A DNA stretch of 64,000 nt from Desulfofalx alkaliphila DSM 12257 (GTDB lineage Bacteria > Bacillota > Desulfotomaculia > Desulfotomaculales > Desulfohalotomaculaceae). A program made the position numbers and the translations under genes. The DNA is taken from positions 248,001 to 312,000 of the forward strand of contig NZ_JONT01000001.1 of assembly GCF_000711975.1 (NCBI RefSeq). Reading direction: 5' to 3'. Below, in pieces: positions 1-8,659 of the stretch. Every line of letters starts with the position of its first letter. Position 1 is the first letter of the stretch. The notes below the pieces were generated by a model. The model was not told the origin of the DNA. It searched no databases and saw only the letters and a list, made by a program, of their open reading frames with translations.

Positions 1-248
1 AGCTGCGGCGCATGGGGGCTGATATCCGTTTAGAAGGAAATACTGCCATAGTACGGGGCGTACCCGGCCTTACCGGTGCCTATGTGGAAGCATCGGACCT
101 GCGGGCGGGGGCGGCATTGACACTGGCAGCCATGGCCGCTGAAGACGGTACGGTGCTGGACGGCATTGAACATATCGACAGGGGCTACGAAAGGATGGAG
201 AAGAAATATAACCCCCTAGGGGCTAGGATTATTCGTGTAAACAGTTAA
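1..248 (+). CDS. murA: UDP-N-acetylglucosamine 1-carboxyvinyltransferase, C-terminal fragment
   Basis: This is the 3' end of a gene that begins before the window; the frame is open from base 3. MurA transfers enolpyruvate from PEP to UDP-GlcNAc in the cytoplasm, the first committed step of peptidoglycan synthesis. The visible 80 or so residues carry the typical C-terminal MurA run: [10 protein letters not shown], then DLRAGAAL, then the HIDRGYE segment. The Arg in DLRAGAAL belongs to the active-site surface in this family. The active-site Cys loop lies outside the window. A hairpin terminator follows, so murA ends its transcript just before the division cluster. The family call is secure, although the EPSP-synthase fold is shared with AroA. 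Confidence 0.9.
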   Translation, partial: LRRMGADIRLEGNTAIVRGVPGLTGAYVEASDLRAGAALTLAAMAAEDGTVLDGIEHIDRGYERMEKKYNPLGARIIRVNS

Positions 249-280
249 TCACATCCACCCATTAGAAGACGGCTTGTGGC

Positions 281-306
281 GGCGGACGACAGAGTCCGCC
301 TTTTTT
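281..306 (+). terminator. Rho-independent terminator after murA
   Basis: A perfect 7-bp stem (ggcggac / gtccgcc) with a 6-nt loop is followed directly by six T. It separates murA from divIB. Confidence 0.85.
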
Positions 307-358
307 GTATTTACCAACTATAATTATTATAATTATTCCCTACCACATCATTTATTTT

Positions 359-388
359 TGGACAAGGTCAGGTCTGTTCGGGTATAAT
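359..388 (+). promoter_or_regulatory. Probable sigma-A promoter of the division operon
   Basis: TGGACA and a perfect TATAAT are separated by 18 bp, 45 bp upstream of the divIB start and downstream of the murA terminator. This would drive divIB-DUF881-DUF881-sbp and possibly ftsA-ftsZ. Confidence 0.55.
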
Positions 389-432
389 TATTAACAGAAA
401 GTGGTTTCCTCTGCAAAAATATGGTATTGTAG

Positions 433-1197
433 GTGAAGACATTGACCGGAGTTAGACCGCTTCCGCCCAAGAAAAAGCACAATATGCTGCAAGGGGCATT
501 AATTATTTTCCTGGTAGGTTTTACCATGTATGTTTTGCTGCAGTCAACGGTTTTTGAAGTGCGCCAAATTGAGATTGTAGGCAGAAATGAAATATCCCAG
601 GATGAATTGATTAAGTTATCCGGTGTGGTGCTGGGCAGCAATATTTTTAAACTGGACTTAATGAGCGGGGAAGAAAAAATTAGACTGCTGCCAATGATCA
701 AAGAAGTAAAACTATTGCGCAAGTATCCTTCTACAGTGGTAATTGAGATTTTGGAAAGAAAACCCGTAGCCCTCTTACCGTTTAATGAAGGTTTTTTAAC
801 TGTTGATATTGAAGGTATTTACTTACGGGAAGGCAGTATAAATTCAGATTCCTTGCCTGTCATCACAGGCTACAACGATATTAGGGCTGTGCCCGGTCAA
901 AGGGTGGAAAATGAAAAGGTTGCCACCGGGCTGCAGGTAATAGGCGATTTGCCTGCCCCCTTAGTGGAAAACCTTTCAGAAATACACATTGACCGGCAAA
1001 ACAGGGTATTTATATATACCACCGATGGCATCCAAGGCAGATTGGGCTTGGCAGAAAAAATCTCCAGTAAGGGTGAAATCTTTTTGCAAGTAATTGAACA
1101 AATTTCTCAGGATCAGCCGGTGGACTATGTTGATATTTCTTCATTTAAGTCACCGGTTGTAAAGTATGCCGATGAGGCAAGGGGGGGTGCACAGTGA
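433..1197 (+). CDS. divIB: Cell division protein FtsQ/DivIB
   Basis: DivIB/FtsQ is a bitopic divisome protein that, with FtsL and DivIC, links the Z-ring to septal peptidoglycan synthesis. The 254-residue product has a short basic cytoplasmic tail, one membrane helix at about residues 20-38, a POTRA domain at about 41-112 (starts FEVRQIEIVG) and an extracytoplasmic DivIB beta domain. The GTG start at 433 has only a weak ribosome binding site; an in-frame ATG at 484 would remove most of the tail, so the start is uncertain. It sits between murA and the DUF881 genes as in other Firmicutes. The stop overlaps the next start by 4 nt, which indicates translational coupling. Confidence 0.9.
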   Translation: MKTLTGVRPLPPKKKHNMLQGALIIFLVGFTMYVLLQSTVFEVRQIEIVGRNEISQDELIKLSGVVLGSNIFKLDLMSGEEKIRLLPMIKEVKLLRKYPSTVVIEILERKPVALLPFNEGFLTVDIEGIYLREGSINSDSLPVITGYNDIRAVPGQRVENEKVATGLQVIGDLPAPLVENLSEIHIDRQNRVFIYTTDGIQGRLGLAEKISSKGEIFLQVIEQISQDQPVDYVDISSFKSPVVKYADEARGGAQ

Positions 1198-1895
1198 AGG
1201 TAAAGGGCTACCTATGGGGTATTGCTTTGGTGGCAGTGGTGTTTGGTTTTATGCTTGCCATGCAGCTTAAGGCCGACACAGTGGAGGACCCTTCCCTGGA
1301 AAGTACCAACAGATTAGCCGAACAGATCGAGCAGAGGCAAAAGGATGTACAGGAATTACAAGAGAAGGTAGACAACATGCGCCTGGCATTGGAAGAGGCT
1401 GCAAATCAACCTGAGTTAAGAACTATTCAAAGGCAGCTAAGTACCGCCAGCATTATGGCCGGCGTCACTCCCGTAACCGGGCCGGGAATAGAAGTTGTTT
1501 TAAATGACAGTAATGTGGTATTACAGCCGGGGCAAAACCCAAATCTGTATGTGCTGCATGACGAGGATGTATTAAAGGTGCTAAATGAACTTAAGGCTGC
1601 CGGGGCAGAGGCCCTGGCTCTTAATGACCAACGAATGATAGCCACCAGTGAAATCCGCTGCACGGGTCCTACCATTTTAACCAATGGAAATAAGCGCCTG
1701 GCTGCCCCCTTTGTAATTACAGCCATTGGCGACCCTGACACCCTGTACAATGCCTTATTTATGAAGGGCGGCGTGGCAGAACAATTAAAATTTTGGGGTA
1801 TACAGGTGTCAGCCAAAAAAATGAAAGAAGTGGTCATTCCCAGCTACGGTGGGGCAATATCCTATGACTTAAATGTAGGAGGGGAACGGTCTTGA
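1194..1895 (+). CDS. DUF881 family membrane-anchored protein (YlxW-like)
   Basis: A 233-residue protein with an N-terminal membrane helix (about 5-24), a predicted coiled coil (about 40-75, rich in E, Q, L and K) and a C-terminal DUF881 domain (about 85-230) exposed outside the cell. The family has no proven biochemical role. In Bacilli and Clostridia its members (YlxW, YlxX) sit between divIB and sbp in the division cluster, as here, so a role in division or envelope assembly is inferred from context. The GTG start overlaps the divIB stop and the gene ends in a 4-nt overlap with the next one. It is clearly paralogous to the following gene, with which it shares the ATSEIR segment. Confidence 0.85.
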   Translation: MKVKGYLWGIALVAVVFGFMLAMQLKADTVEDPSLESTNRLAEQIEQRQKDVQELQEKVDNMRLALEEAANQPELRTIQRQLSTASIMAGVTPVTGPGIEVVLNDSNVVLQPGQNPNLYVLHDEDVLKVLNELKAAGAEALALNDQRMIATSEIRCTGPTILTNGNKRLAAPFVITAIGDPDTLYNALFMKGGVAEQLKFWGIQVSAKKMKEVVIPSYGGAISYDLNVGGERS

Positions 1896-2599
1896 AAAAG
1901 AGCATGTACCTTTCACTCCTGGCAGTGGGTGTGGTGCTGGGCTTGATGCTGGCCCTTCAATTTCGGACCAATGTCGGGGGTGCACCCTATGATCGTCCCC
2001 AGGCCTTAGCCCAGGAATTGGCACAGCTGGAACAAAACTATCAAATGTTGCTAAAGGAAGCTGCGGATTTACAAGGCAACTTAGAAAAAATAAATGAGGG
2101 TACCACCATGAGTTACGATGCCCTACAAAAGGAGTTACAAAAGGTTCGCCTGGCAGCAGGAATGGAGCCCGTTACCGGGCCTGGGGTGGTGGTAATTTTG
2201 GAAAACATTGAGGAAGACCTAAGGCCCGGAATTGACCCCAGTGCCTTTACCATTAAGTTTGAAGATTTACTTCGAGTGGTGAACGAATTGCGGGTTGCCG
2301 ATGCCAAGGCCATATCCATTAACGGACAAAGATTGGTGGCAACCAGCGAGATTCGCAGTGCCGGTAGATTTATAGATGTGAACTTGGTCAGGTTAGCACC
2401 GCCCTATCAAATTAAGGCAGTGGGCGATCCGGAAAAACTGGAAAGCAGTTTAAAAATTAAGGGTGGTCTGGTGGATACGTTGCGGGAGTGGTCCATAGGG
2501 GTGACAGTAATCCCGGAAGAAGAGTTAACTGTTCCTGCATACGAAGGGCCTGTAGAATTCAATTATGCTAAACCCCTGAAGGAAGGTGAGAATAGGTAA
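1892..2599 (+). CDS. DUF881 family membrane-anchored protein (YlxX-like)
   Basis: Second DUF881 paralogue (235 residues). Architecture matches its upstream neighbour: membrane helix about 5-23, coiled coil about 35-72, then the DUF881 domain with PVTGPG and ATSEIRSAG motifs. Both copies keep these motifs although the rest has diverged, so the duplication is old. A TTG start overlaps the preceding stop (TTGA), and its own TAA overlaps the sbp ATG (TAATG). The function is unknown; operon position suggests envelope or division work outside the membrane. Confidence 0.85.
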   Translation: MKKSMYLSLLAVGVVLGLMLALQFRTNVGGAPYDRPQALAQELAQLEQNYQMLLKEAADLQGNLEKINEGTTMSYDALQKELQKVRLAAGMEPVTGPGVVVILENIEEDLRPGIDPSAFTIKFEDLLRVVNELRVADAKAISINGQRLVATSEIRSAGRFIDVNLVRLAPPYQIKAVGDPEKLESSLKIKGGLVDTLREWSIGVTVIPEEELTVPAYEGPVEFNYAKPLKEGENR

Positions 2600-2940
2600 T
2601 GTGGCTGGGAATTTTAATAGCGGGCCTAGGATTGTTTTTAGGCCTCTTTATCGGACTTAATATACCTATTGTACTTCCTGAGGGATATGCACCCTATCTG
2701 GGTTTGGCAGTGCTGGCAGCGCTAGACTCAATCTTTGGCGGTATTAGAGCGGGAATGGAAGATAATTTTGATAATGGTGTTTTTTTATCAGGATTTTTTA
2801 GTAATATTTTGCTGGCCGCAGGGCTGGCTTACATAGGTGAGCGTTTGGGTGTACCCCTTTCCCTTGCTGCAGTGGTGGCCTTTGGAGTTAGATTATTCCA
2901 AAATTTAGCCATTATTAGGCGTCATTTGCTAAAAAAATAG
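2599..2940 (+). CDS. sbp: Small basic protein (DUF1290)
   Basis: A 113-residue polytopic membrane protein of the Sbp/DUF1290 family: hydrophobic segments at about 3-22, 32-50, 66-85 and 88-105, a GGIRAGMED motif in the central loop and a basic C-terminus. The family is conserved between ylxX and ftsA in spore-forming Firmicutes, and its function is unknown. Translation is coupled to the DUF881 gene by a 1-nt overlap. A 70-nt gap with the palindrome aggaaatttcct follows before ftsA. Confidence 0.85.
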   Translation: MWLGILIAGLGLFLGLFIGLNIPIVLPEGYAPYLGLAVLAALDSIFGGIRAGMEDNFDNGVFLSGFFSNILLAAGLAYIGERLGVPLSLAAVVAFGVRLFQNLAIIRRHLLKK

Positions 2941-3019
2941 AATTTTACTAAATTATTAAAGGAAATTTCCTATTAACGTTGAATTTACAGATAAAGTAAG
3001 AGTAAGGGGGTTGCTTACT

Positions 3020-4162
3020 GTGGGCAGTGGAGTATTAGCAGCCCTGGATATTGGAACCTACAATATATCTGCCGCAATTTTTAGCATTAAGGATGGAGAA
3101 GCGGAAATAATTGCCTGTGGTGAATCGCCTGCCCTTGGTATGAAGAGGGGTAGCGTTTGCGATATTGATGCTTGCGCCAGGTCTATTGCCACTGCGGTGA
3201 AAGAAGCTGAAAAAACTGCCGGCTTTTTGATGCCGGCTGCCTTTGTGGGCTTTTCCGGATGCAGCATATCAAGCACCAATGTGGTTTCGGGCATTGATAT
3301 ACTGGACCCAGCGCAGGGAGTAACTGATGTGGATTTACAGCTGCTGATGGAAAGTTGCCGGGCCGGCTCGGCAACCGATGAAATGATTTTGGTACAGCAG
3401 CTACCTATTGATTATGGTATAGATGGTTGTTGGGGCTTGTCTCAACCCAGGGGTGCCAAAGGAAAGCGCCTGGAAGCTGAGGTGCATCTTGTTTACGGAC
3501 AGGCTGAAGCAATAAATAATTTATTGGCTTCCCTACATAGGGGCAATATAAGACCCAAGGCTTTGTATTATAATCCACTGGTGTTGGCGGACCAGGTGTT
3601 ACAGCATGCAGATAAACAGCTGGGAGCCCTATTGGTGGATCTTGGAGGTGCTACCACTGACCTTTGTTGGTATCATCGCGGTTTGCCACGGATGACCCTT
3701 TCCCTACCCATAGGCGGTGAGCATATCACCGGTGACTTAGCCATTGGCTTGCATGTGCCGATATCTGTGGCAGCTAAAATAAAGATTGATAATAATGAGA
3801 ACAAAGGTATGGATACAAAAACCAATCAGTTTATTAACGAAATAATAGATTCCCGCGTGACAGAGTTGGCTGACATGATAGAAAATTCCATTAATACCTA
3901 TGGGCACGGTGCCCGGCCAACTAAGCTGGTTTTAATTGGGGGCGGTGCAAAACTAAAAGGACTGCCAGGCATGTTAGAGGGTAATTTAAACCTGCCGGTT
4001 CATTTAATTGATGAACAGGAAGGTGTGCATACAAGCTTAAATGCCGTTGCATTAATTAAATATGGACAAAAAAACCACATGGGTGTTCATGATAAAAAAA
4101 GTAATTTGTTAGCCCGTGTAAAAGGTGGATTCAAAAGCGTGATTCATAAATTTACATTTTAA
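3020..4162 (+). CDS. ftsA: Cell division protein FtsA (short form)
   Basis: Actin-family ATPase that tethers FtsZ to the membrane. The phosphate-1 motif (ALDIGTYNISA), phosphate-2 region (LVDLGGATTDL), adenosine motif (VLIGGGAKLKGL) and a C-terminal amphipathic helix (about the last 15 residues, basic and aromatic) are all visible. I prefer the GTG at 3020 over the TTG at 3011, because AAGGGGG at 3004-3010 abuts the TTG but lies 9 nt from the GTG. At 380 residues it is shorter than the usual 410-420. The missing part lies after GDLAIGLHVP, where most FtsA proteins carry a longer insert before the II-x-x-R helix. ftsZ follows 45 nt downstream. Confidence 0.85.
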   Translation: MGSGVLAALDIGTYNISAAIFSIKDGEAEIIACGESPALGMKRGSVCDIDACARSIATAVKEAEKTAGFLMPAAFVGFSGCSISSTNVVSGIDILDPAQGVTDVDLQLLMESCRAGSATDEMILVQQLPIDYGIDGCWGLSQPRGAKGKRLEAEVHLVYGQAEAINNLLASLHRGNIRPKALYYNPLVLADQVLQHADKQLGALLVDLGGATTDLCWYHRGLPRMTLSLPIGGEHITGDLAIGLHVPISVAAKIKIDNNENKGMDTKTNQFINEIIDSRVTELADMIENSINTYGHGARPTKLVLIGGGAKLKGLPGMLEGNLNLPVHLIDEQEGVHTSLNAVALIKYGQKNHMGVHDKKSNLLARVKGGFKSVIHKFTF

Positions 4163-4207
4163 CCACGACAGTAGTAGTGGCAGATTTAAGTGGAGGAGGA
4201 TTACTGC

Positions 4208-5266
4208 ATGCTGGATTTTGAGATGGACTTTGATCAATATGCCAATATTAAAGTAATCGGTGTTGGTGGGGGTGGCAATAATGCCGTTAACCGCATGATT
4301 GCCGCCGGTTTAAAAGGTGTTGAATTTATTTCCGTAAATACGGATGCCCAGGCCTTGCAATTAGCCCAAAGCAGCAGCAGAATACAAATTGGTGCCAAAC
4401 TAACCAAGGGTCTGGGTGCAGGGGCCAACCCTGAAATTGGGAAAAAAGCCGCTGAGGAAAGTCGGGAAGAGATTCAAGAGGCCCTAAAAGGTGCCGATAT
4501 GGTCTTTGTCACTGCCGGTATGGGCGGCGGTACAGGCACCGGTGCAGCTCCGGTGGTGGCGGAGGTGGCCAAAGAAATAGGTGCGCTTACAGTCGGTGTT
4601 GTCACCAAGCCCTTTACCTTTGAAGGTCGTAAGCGGCTTAACCAAGCGGAATTTGGTATTAATGAACTAAAAAGCAAGGTGGACACACTGATTACCATCC
4701 CCAATGACCGATTACTTCAGGTAATTGATAAACATACTTCAATTGTTGAGGCATTTCGCATTGCCGACGATGTGCTCCGTCAAGGTGTGCAAGGCATATC
4801 AGACCTGATAGCAGTGCCCGGCTTAATTAATCTTGACTTTGCCGACGTCAAAACCATTATGAAAGATACCGGCTCTGCCTTGATGGGTATTGGATCCTCC
4901 AGTGGGGATAATAGGGCCACAGAGGCAGCCAGGGGCGCCATTTCCAGCCCCTTGTTAGAGACCTCAATTGAAGGTGCCCGGGGTGTTCTGTTAAATATTA
5001 CAGGAGGGCCGTCCCTGGGGCTGTTTGAGGTAAATGAGGCTGCAGAAATAATTGCCCAGGCAGCTGATCCCGAAGCAAATATTATTTTTGGGGCAGTGAT
5101 AGACGAAGCCATGAATGAGGATGTGCGGGTAACGGTAATAGCCACCGGTTTTGACCACCGCCCCACCAATGATAAGAAAGACGGCTTGAAGAACGAGATG
5201 GATATTAAGCCTTTTACCAACCATGATGAGTTGGATATACCTGCCTTTTTACGCCGCAGAAGTTAA
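4208..5266 (+). CDS. ftsZ: Cell division protein FtsZ
   Basis: Tubulin-like GTPase that polymerises into the Z-ring at mid-cell. In the 352-residue product the GTP-binding signature GGGTGTG lies at about 106-112, the NTDAQAL segment at 44-50, and the T7 loop NLDFADV provides the catalytic acidic residues. The C-terminal peptide DIPAFLRRR, which binds FtsA and SepF, is intact. The ATG at 4208 is 7 nt after a strong GGAGGAGGA site; an upstream GTG at 4190 lies before that site and is rejected. A terminator follows, closing the division cluster. sepF lies in the same window at 22.2 kb. Confidence 0.97.
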   Translation: MLDFEMDFDQYANIKVIGVGGGGNNAVNRMIAAGLKGVEFISVNTDAQALQLAQSSSRIQIGAKLTKGLGAGANPEIGKKAAEESREEIQEALKGADMVFVTAGMGGGTGTGAAPVVAEVAKEIGALTVGVVTKPFTFEGRKRLNQAEFGINELKSKVDTLITIPNDRLLQVIDKHTSIVEAFRIADDVLRQGVQGISDLIAVPGLINLDFADVKTIMKDTGSALMGIGSSSGDNRATEAARGAISSPLLETSIEGARGVLLNITGGPSLGLFEVNEAAEIIAQAADPEANIIFGAVIDEAMNEDVRVTVIATGFDHRPTNDKKDGLKNEMDIKPFTNHDELDIPAFLRRRS

Positions 5267-5303
5267 TTGTCATATTATATGTGATAAGGAAATATTTTTT
5301 ATT

Positions 5304-5330
5304 AGGGTCTTTGTATAGAGACCCTTTTTT
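5304..5330 (+). terminator. Rho-independent terminator after ftsZ
   Basis: Seven-bp stem agggtct / agaccct with an 8-nt loop, followed by a run of six T (5325-5330). Confidence 0.85.
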
Positions 5331-5360
5331 GTACTAATCGCAGAGATTTAGGGGGTTAAG

Positions 5361-6017
5361 ATGTTAAAAGATTTTAAATTACGCCCTTATTTAGTTTTCG
5401 CCCTAAAGGCGGAAATACTTTTTGTGCTCATTTTACTTGGCATGGCCTATTATACAGTTAACGTAATAAAAGACAGTGCCCTACTTATGGAATTTATGGA
5501 CCAACTCTTTGCAGGGCTGGCCCAGAAGGTGGGTCATACCACCTTGGCGGGAATGACCGTAAAAATATTTGTGAACAATTTTCTCATAACCATTGCCCCT
5601 CTGGCTATTTTCTTAATTTCCCTGTTACCTGTGAGGGGATTAAAGGTGCTGGCAGTGTTTTTTTCCGCTGCGGTGGGTGTGTTTTTATACTTTATTAACG
5701 CCCTGGTAGCGGGAATTGCCCTTGGAGCCATGAGCATAACCACCGGGGTCAGCTACGGCAGCTTAATTGCAGTTACCATGGTGCATGGGTCCCTGGAACT
5801 GTTTGCCATGGCCGCAGGTACAATGTTTTCTGTCTATTATCTATATAAAATATCGAAAAGGCCGCCAAACAATAATGAAAGCAGAATACATATTTATTTA
5901 CCTGCAGCCCGGCAACTTATTTTCAAACTAATTTTGATATTGGCCTTGATTCTTGCTGCGGCCGCTATTATTGAAACATATATATCCATGGCTTTAGCCG
6001 AAAGATTATTGGCCTAA
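5361..6017 (+). CDS. spoIIM: Stage II sporulation protein M family membrane protein
   Basis: A 218-residue polytopic protein of the SpoIIM (DUF95) family. About five hydrophobic segments are visible (about 12-32, 70-92, 95-118, 126-150, 183-207), along with the family signature HGSLELFAMAAG and the C-terminal IETYIS segment. In sporulation SpoIIM joins SpoIID and SpoIIP in the septal peptidoglycan hydrolase complex that drives engulfment. DUF95 proteins also exist in non-sporulating bacteria, so the assignment leans on this being a spore former. The ATG follows GGGGG at 5351-5355. The gene converges with pheA and the two overlap by 4 nt at their stops. Confidence 0.75.
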   Translation: MLKDFKLRPYLVFALKAEILFVLILLGMAYYTVNVIKDSALLMEFMDQLFAGLAQKVGHTTLAGMTVKIFVNNFLITIAPLAIFLISLLPVRGLKVLAVFFSAAVGVFLYFINALVAGIALGAMSITTGVSYGSLIAVTMVHGSLELFAMAAGTMFSVYYLYKISKRPPNNNESRIHIYLPAARQLIFKLILILALILAAAAIIETYISMALAERLLA

Positions 6018-6901
6018 TTAACACTGGGATAACAGCCCAGCACCCGCAAATCATTAACCCGCAGCTTTATTGAACCCAGCAAATTATTCATTAAACCCTC
6101 TTGGTAGTGCCAGATAAAATCGACGAAAAAGCGATAGCTACCCAATTCATTTTTAGTGGGGCGTGATTCTATGCGGGTTAAATTTATGTTTCTTTGGGCA
6201 AACTCCCCCAGCAGATGATACAGTGCCCCCGGTTGGTGTGGCAGGGTAAACACCAGTGATGTTTTACATTGGCTGCATGGCGGTGCTTTAGCTTTGGCAG
6301 ATATTATTAAAAACCGAGTGGTGTTATTGGCATAGTCATTAATGTTCTCTGCCATGGGCTGCAAATTATTTAACTTACCTGCCATACTGCTGCCGATGGC
6401 CGCCCAGGGATCCCCGGCTTCAGAAACGAGGGTGGCGGCCAGGGCAGAGCTGGATACCTCCACAATTTCAGCCCGGGGCAGATGTGCAGCCAACCACTGG
6501 CGGCACTGCCCGATGGCCTGGGGATGGGAAAGTACCCGGGTCAGCTGATCCAATTGCACACCGGGCTTTGTCAGCAACTGATGAGAAACTGCCAATAATA
6601 GTTCACCAATAATCTTTACCTTGCCGTGGTAGGCCAATAAATCTAAAACTATACCCACCGAACCTTCGGCAGAATTTTCAACCGGCACCACCCCGGTGGT
6701 AATTTCCTTTTTCTCCACTGCTGCCACTAGGCTTGCCAATGATGAGTAGGGGACCAATACCGTGTCGGTCCCCTTTTTCCACTTTTCTGCAGCGCAATGG
6801 GAAAAGGTGCCTGCCGGCCCTAAGTAGCCAAGGGTTGCTTTATTATTATAATTCCTGCTTATCCCCCCGCCCGCCATAGGATCAATTGATGATGCTAGCA
6901 T
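6014..6901 (-). CDS. pheA: Prephenate dehydratase
   Basis: Converts prephenate to phenylpyruvate in phenylalanine synthesis (cytoplasm). The 295-residue product has a prephenate dehydratase domain (about 22-203) with the catalytic motif TTRF at 194-197 and the N-terminal GPAGTFSH motif, followed by an ACT domain (about 214-290) with ESRP at 245-248, the Phe-sensing motif. There is no chorismate mutase domain. The ATG at 6901 follows AAGGGGG with good spacing. A roughly 500-nt T-box leader precedes it on the same strand, so expression should rise when charged tRNA-Phe is short, while the ACT domain gives feedback inhibition. It is monocistronic and its stop overlaps that of spoIIM. Confidence 0.93.
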   Translation of the reverse strand: MLASSIDPMAGGGISRNYNNKATLGYLGPAGTFSHCAAEKWKKGTDTVLVPYSSLASLVAAVEKKEITTGVVPVENSAEGSVGIVLDLLAYHGKVKIIGELLLAVSHQLLTKPGVQLDQLTRVLSHPQAIGQCRQWLAAHLPRAEIVEVSSSALAATLVSEAGDPWAAIGSSMAGKLNNLQPMAENINDYANNTTRFLIISAKAKAPPCSQCKTSLVFTLPHQPGALYHLLGEFAQRNINLTRIESRPTKNELGSYRFFVDFIWHYQEGLMNNLLGSIKLRVNDLRVLGCYPSVN

Positions 6902-6960
6902 TTTTATTCCCCCTTGCTTTTATAAAAAATTCTTACACCAATGTGAATTATCAGCTAAAT

Positions 6961-7100
6961 AAAAAAGCCTGCACTTCACCCCAATTATTGGGACGAAAAC
7001 TGCAAGCTTCCGCGGTACCACCCAAATTAGCCGCTCAAAATGCGGCTCCCCTCGCTAGGGTACAGGAATACTGCTTATTCTGTCACCTTTTAAAAGGGTG
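6961..7100 (-). promoter_or_regulatory. Second, stem-I-less T-box/terminator module of the pheA leader
   Basis: On the minus strand a second T-box sequence (GGGTGGTACCGCGG, plus-strand 7010-7023) is followed by a long G-U-containing terminator stem (6966-6982 with 6990-7008) and a T-run at 6961-6966. Before it lie a stem III-like hairpin (agccgc / gcggct) and the sequence tattcctgta, which also occurs at the same relative place in the first module. Only about 80 nt separate the first terminator from this T-box, so there is no room for stem I. It looks like a duplication of the antiterminator half alone. Confidence 0.8.
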
Positions 7101-7420
7101 TAAAAATAAAAATCTTCCGCCCCATCAGGGACGGAAGAGTAATCTTTTCCGCGATACCACCCTGGTTACCCATGCAATAAATATGCATTGGGTCACCTCT
7201 GACAGAGTACAGGAATAAACCGATACCCCCTCCCCTGTAACGCCGGGAGAATTGCGGCCCAGCCTACTTTCTTTGTAACACAAAGTTTCAGCCTGCATCT
7301 CAAGAGTGAACTTCAGCAAGTCATTTTTTAGAAGTGCTTTCAGCCGGTGACACTTCCTCTCTGGAAAAAATGTTCCTTACCTACTTTTCTCTGTCATTGA
7401 ATTTAGAGCCATATAAATTA
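7101..7420 (-). promoter_or_regulatory. T-box riboswitch (tRNA-Phe) upstream of pheA, first module
   Basis: The minus-strand leader has a stem I with a long distal hairpin (gaagtg / cacttc), a candidate Phe specifier codon TTC at 7308-7310 followed by A, the T-box sequence AGGGTGGTATCGCGG (7149-7163) and a terminator (7114-7123 with 7128-7137, T-run at 7101-7113). Uncharged tRNA pairing to specifier and T-box would favour the antiterminator. The specifier assignment fits pheA but was made by eye. Confidence 0.85.
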
Positions 7421-7426
7421 AATTGT

Positions 7427-7455
7427 AGTATAACACCAAGTCAAGCTATTATCAA
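7427..7455 (-). promoter_or_regulatory. Sigma-A promoter of the pheA T-box transcript
   Basis: Reading the minus strand: TTGATA, 17 bp, TATACT, placed just upstream of the T-box stem I. Confidence 0.7.
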
Positions 7456-7578
7456 GTTTTAATTTGTTTATATTTATTAAACTTGTGCCCTGCCGGCATG
7501 GCCGGTTATAAGAAAAATTTAAATACTGATTAAATCCGAAAAAATAGACAAAAATAATTGCGGCCCCGTTACCACATA

Positions 7579-7611
7579 TTGACAATTTTAACAAGCTTTA
7601 GGGTGTATAAT
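7579..7611 (+). promoter_or_regulatory. Probable Spo0A-activated spoIIGA promoter with long spacer
   Basis: Perfect TTGACA (7579-7584) and perfect TATAAT (7606-7611) are separated by 21 bp. The B. subtilis spoIIG promoter is a sigma-A promoter with an unusually long spacer activated by Spo0A, so this layout is meaningful here. TTGTCAA, close to the 0A box TTGTCRAA, overlaps the -35 on the minus strand. A weaker match, TTTTGTCTA on the minus strand, lies about 34 bp further upstream. Confidence 0.6.
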
Positions 7612-7718
7612 AATCTCAAGGAGTTGTTGCAAAAAAATTCATATTTGTATTTTTGCGGCCATATAATCTACTGCGGAGTTTTCAATTATTTGCCAGGGCC
7701 GCTTTTGGAGGTCTTTAA

Positions 7719-8633
7719 ATGACCCAGGTGGTTTATCTGGACACGGTGGTTTTGGGAAACCTGGTGATGAATTATGCAATCCTGTGGGCCACAGCCAAGT
7801 TTGCCCAGTTTTACCCCAGTCGCTGGCGACTGCTATGTGGCGCAGCGGTGGGGTCAATTTATGCTTTAACGGTTTTTATTCCACCCCTGCAGTGGATGCT
7901 AATTTGGTGTTTTAAGCTTTTGCTGTCTCTCTTAATGGTGCTGGCTGCCTTCGGTTTTTTGCCCTGGCGGCGTTTGCTAATAACCTTGGCCTATTTTTAC
8001 CTGGCCTCCTTTGCCATTGGCGGAGCGGTATTTGCTGCCCTTTTCTTTCTTCAATCCAGTGGTTACTACGGAAAACTAAAGGATATTACCACAGCTTTAG
8101 AAAGCAATTTTTGGTGGGCGATAGCATTTGCCCTGGTATTAACCGCTGCCACCGGTTGGTGGGGGGCAGCCTTGTACCGCAAAAGCCTGCACCAAAAGAG
8201 CTACAAGAGAATGGTAACCATTGATATGTTAGGCCGGCAGGTACAAATAAGTGCCCTTATTGACAGCGGTAATGCTTTGTATGATCCCCTCACCGGGCTG
8301 CCTGTCACTGTGGTGGAGTATGGGGCCATAAAAGGGTTGTTGCCCGCCGCCATACAAGAGCTTTACGAGCAAAAGGGGACTGTTGATTATCAGCAATGGC
8401 AAAGGGTGCTATCAGGTAGCCCATGGGCAGGGCGATTTAAATTGATACCATACCGGTCACTGGGTAAATCCCAAGGTATGTTATGGGGCTTTACTCCCGA
8501 TAAGATTCAAATAGATAACGGTAGTCAAACAATAAGCACATCTAAAGTAATAGTGGCGGTACATAGGGGAGTGCTTACTGCGGATAATGGATACCGGGCT
8601 TTGCTGCACCCGCAATTAATAAAAGCAGCCTAA
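7719..8633 (+). CDS. spoIIGA: Sporulation sigma-E factor processing peptidase SpoIIGA
   Basis: Membrane aspartic protease that removes the pro-sequence of sigma-E in the mother cell after septation. The 304-residue product has five hydrophobic N-terminal segments (about 8-28, 38-56, 60-80, 86-110, 131-152) and a C-terminal cytoplasmic protease domain with the catalytic motif ALIDSGN, Asp182. The family works as a dimer, each subunit giving one Asp. The ATG has a strong GGAGGT site. The gene is followed 26 nt later by its substrate sigE, as in B. subtilis. Confidence 0.95.
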   Translation: MTQVVYLDTVVLGNLVMNYAILWATAKFAQFYPSRWRLLCGAAVGSIYALTVFIPPLQWMLIWCFKLLLSLLMVLAAFGFLPWRRLLITLAYFYLASFAIGGAVFAALFFLQSSGYYGKLKDITTALESNFWWAIAFALVLTAATGWWGAALYRKSLHQKSYKRMVTIDMLGRQVQISALIDSGNALYDPLTGLPVTVVEYGAIKGLLPAAIQELYEQKGTVDYQQWQRVLSGSPWAGRFKLIPYRSLGKSQGMLWGFTPDKIQIDNGSQTISTSKVIVAVHRGVLTADNGYRALLHPQLIKAA

Positions 8634-8659
8634 TAGTAATCCCGGGGAGTGATAGGCAC

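Noticed and set aside
6886-7218. A 110-codon plus-strand frame upstream of pheA
   Set aside because: It is the antisense of the T-box leader and has no ribosome site.
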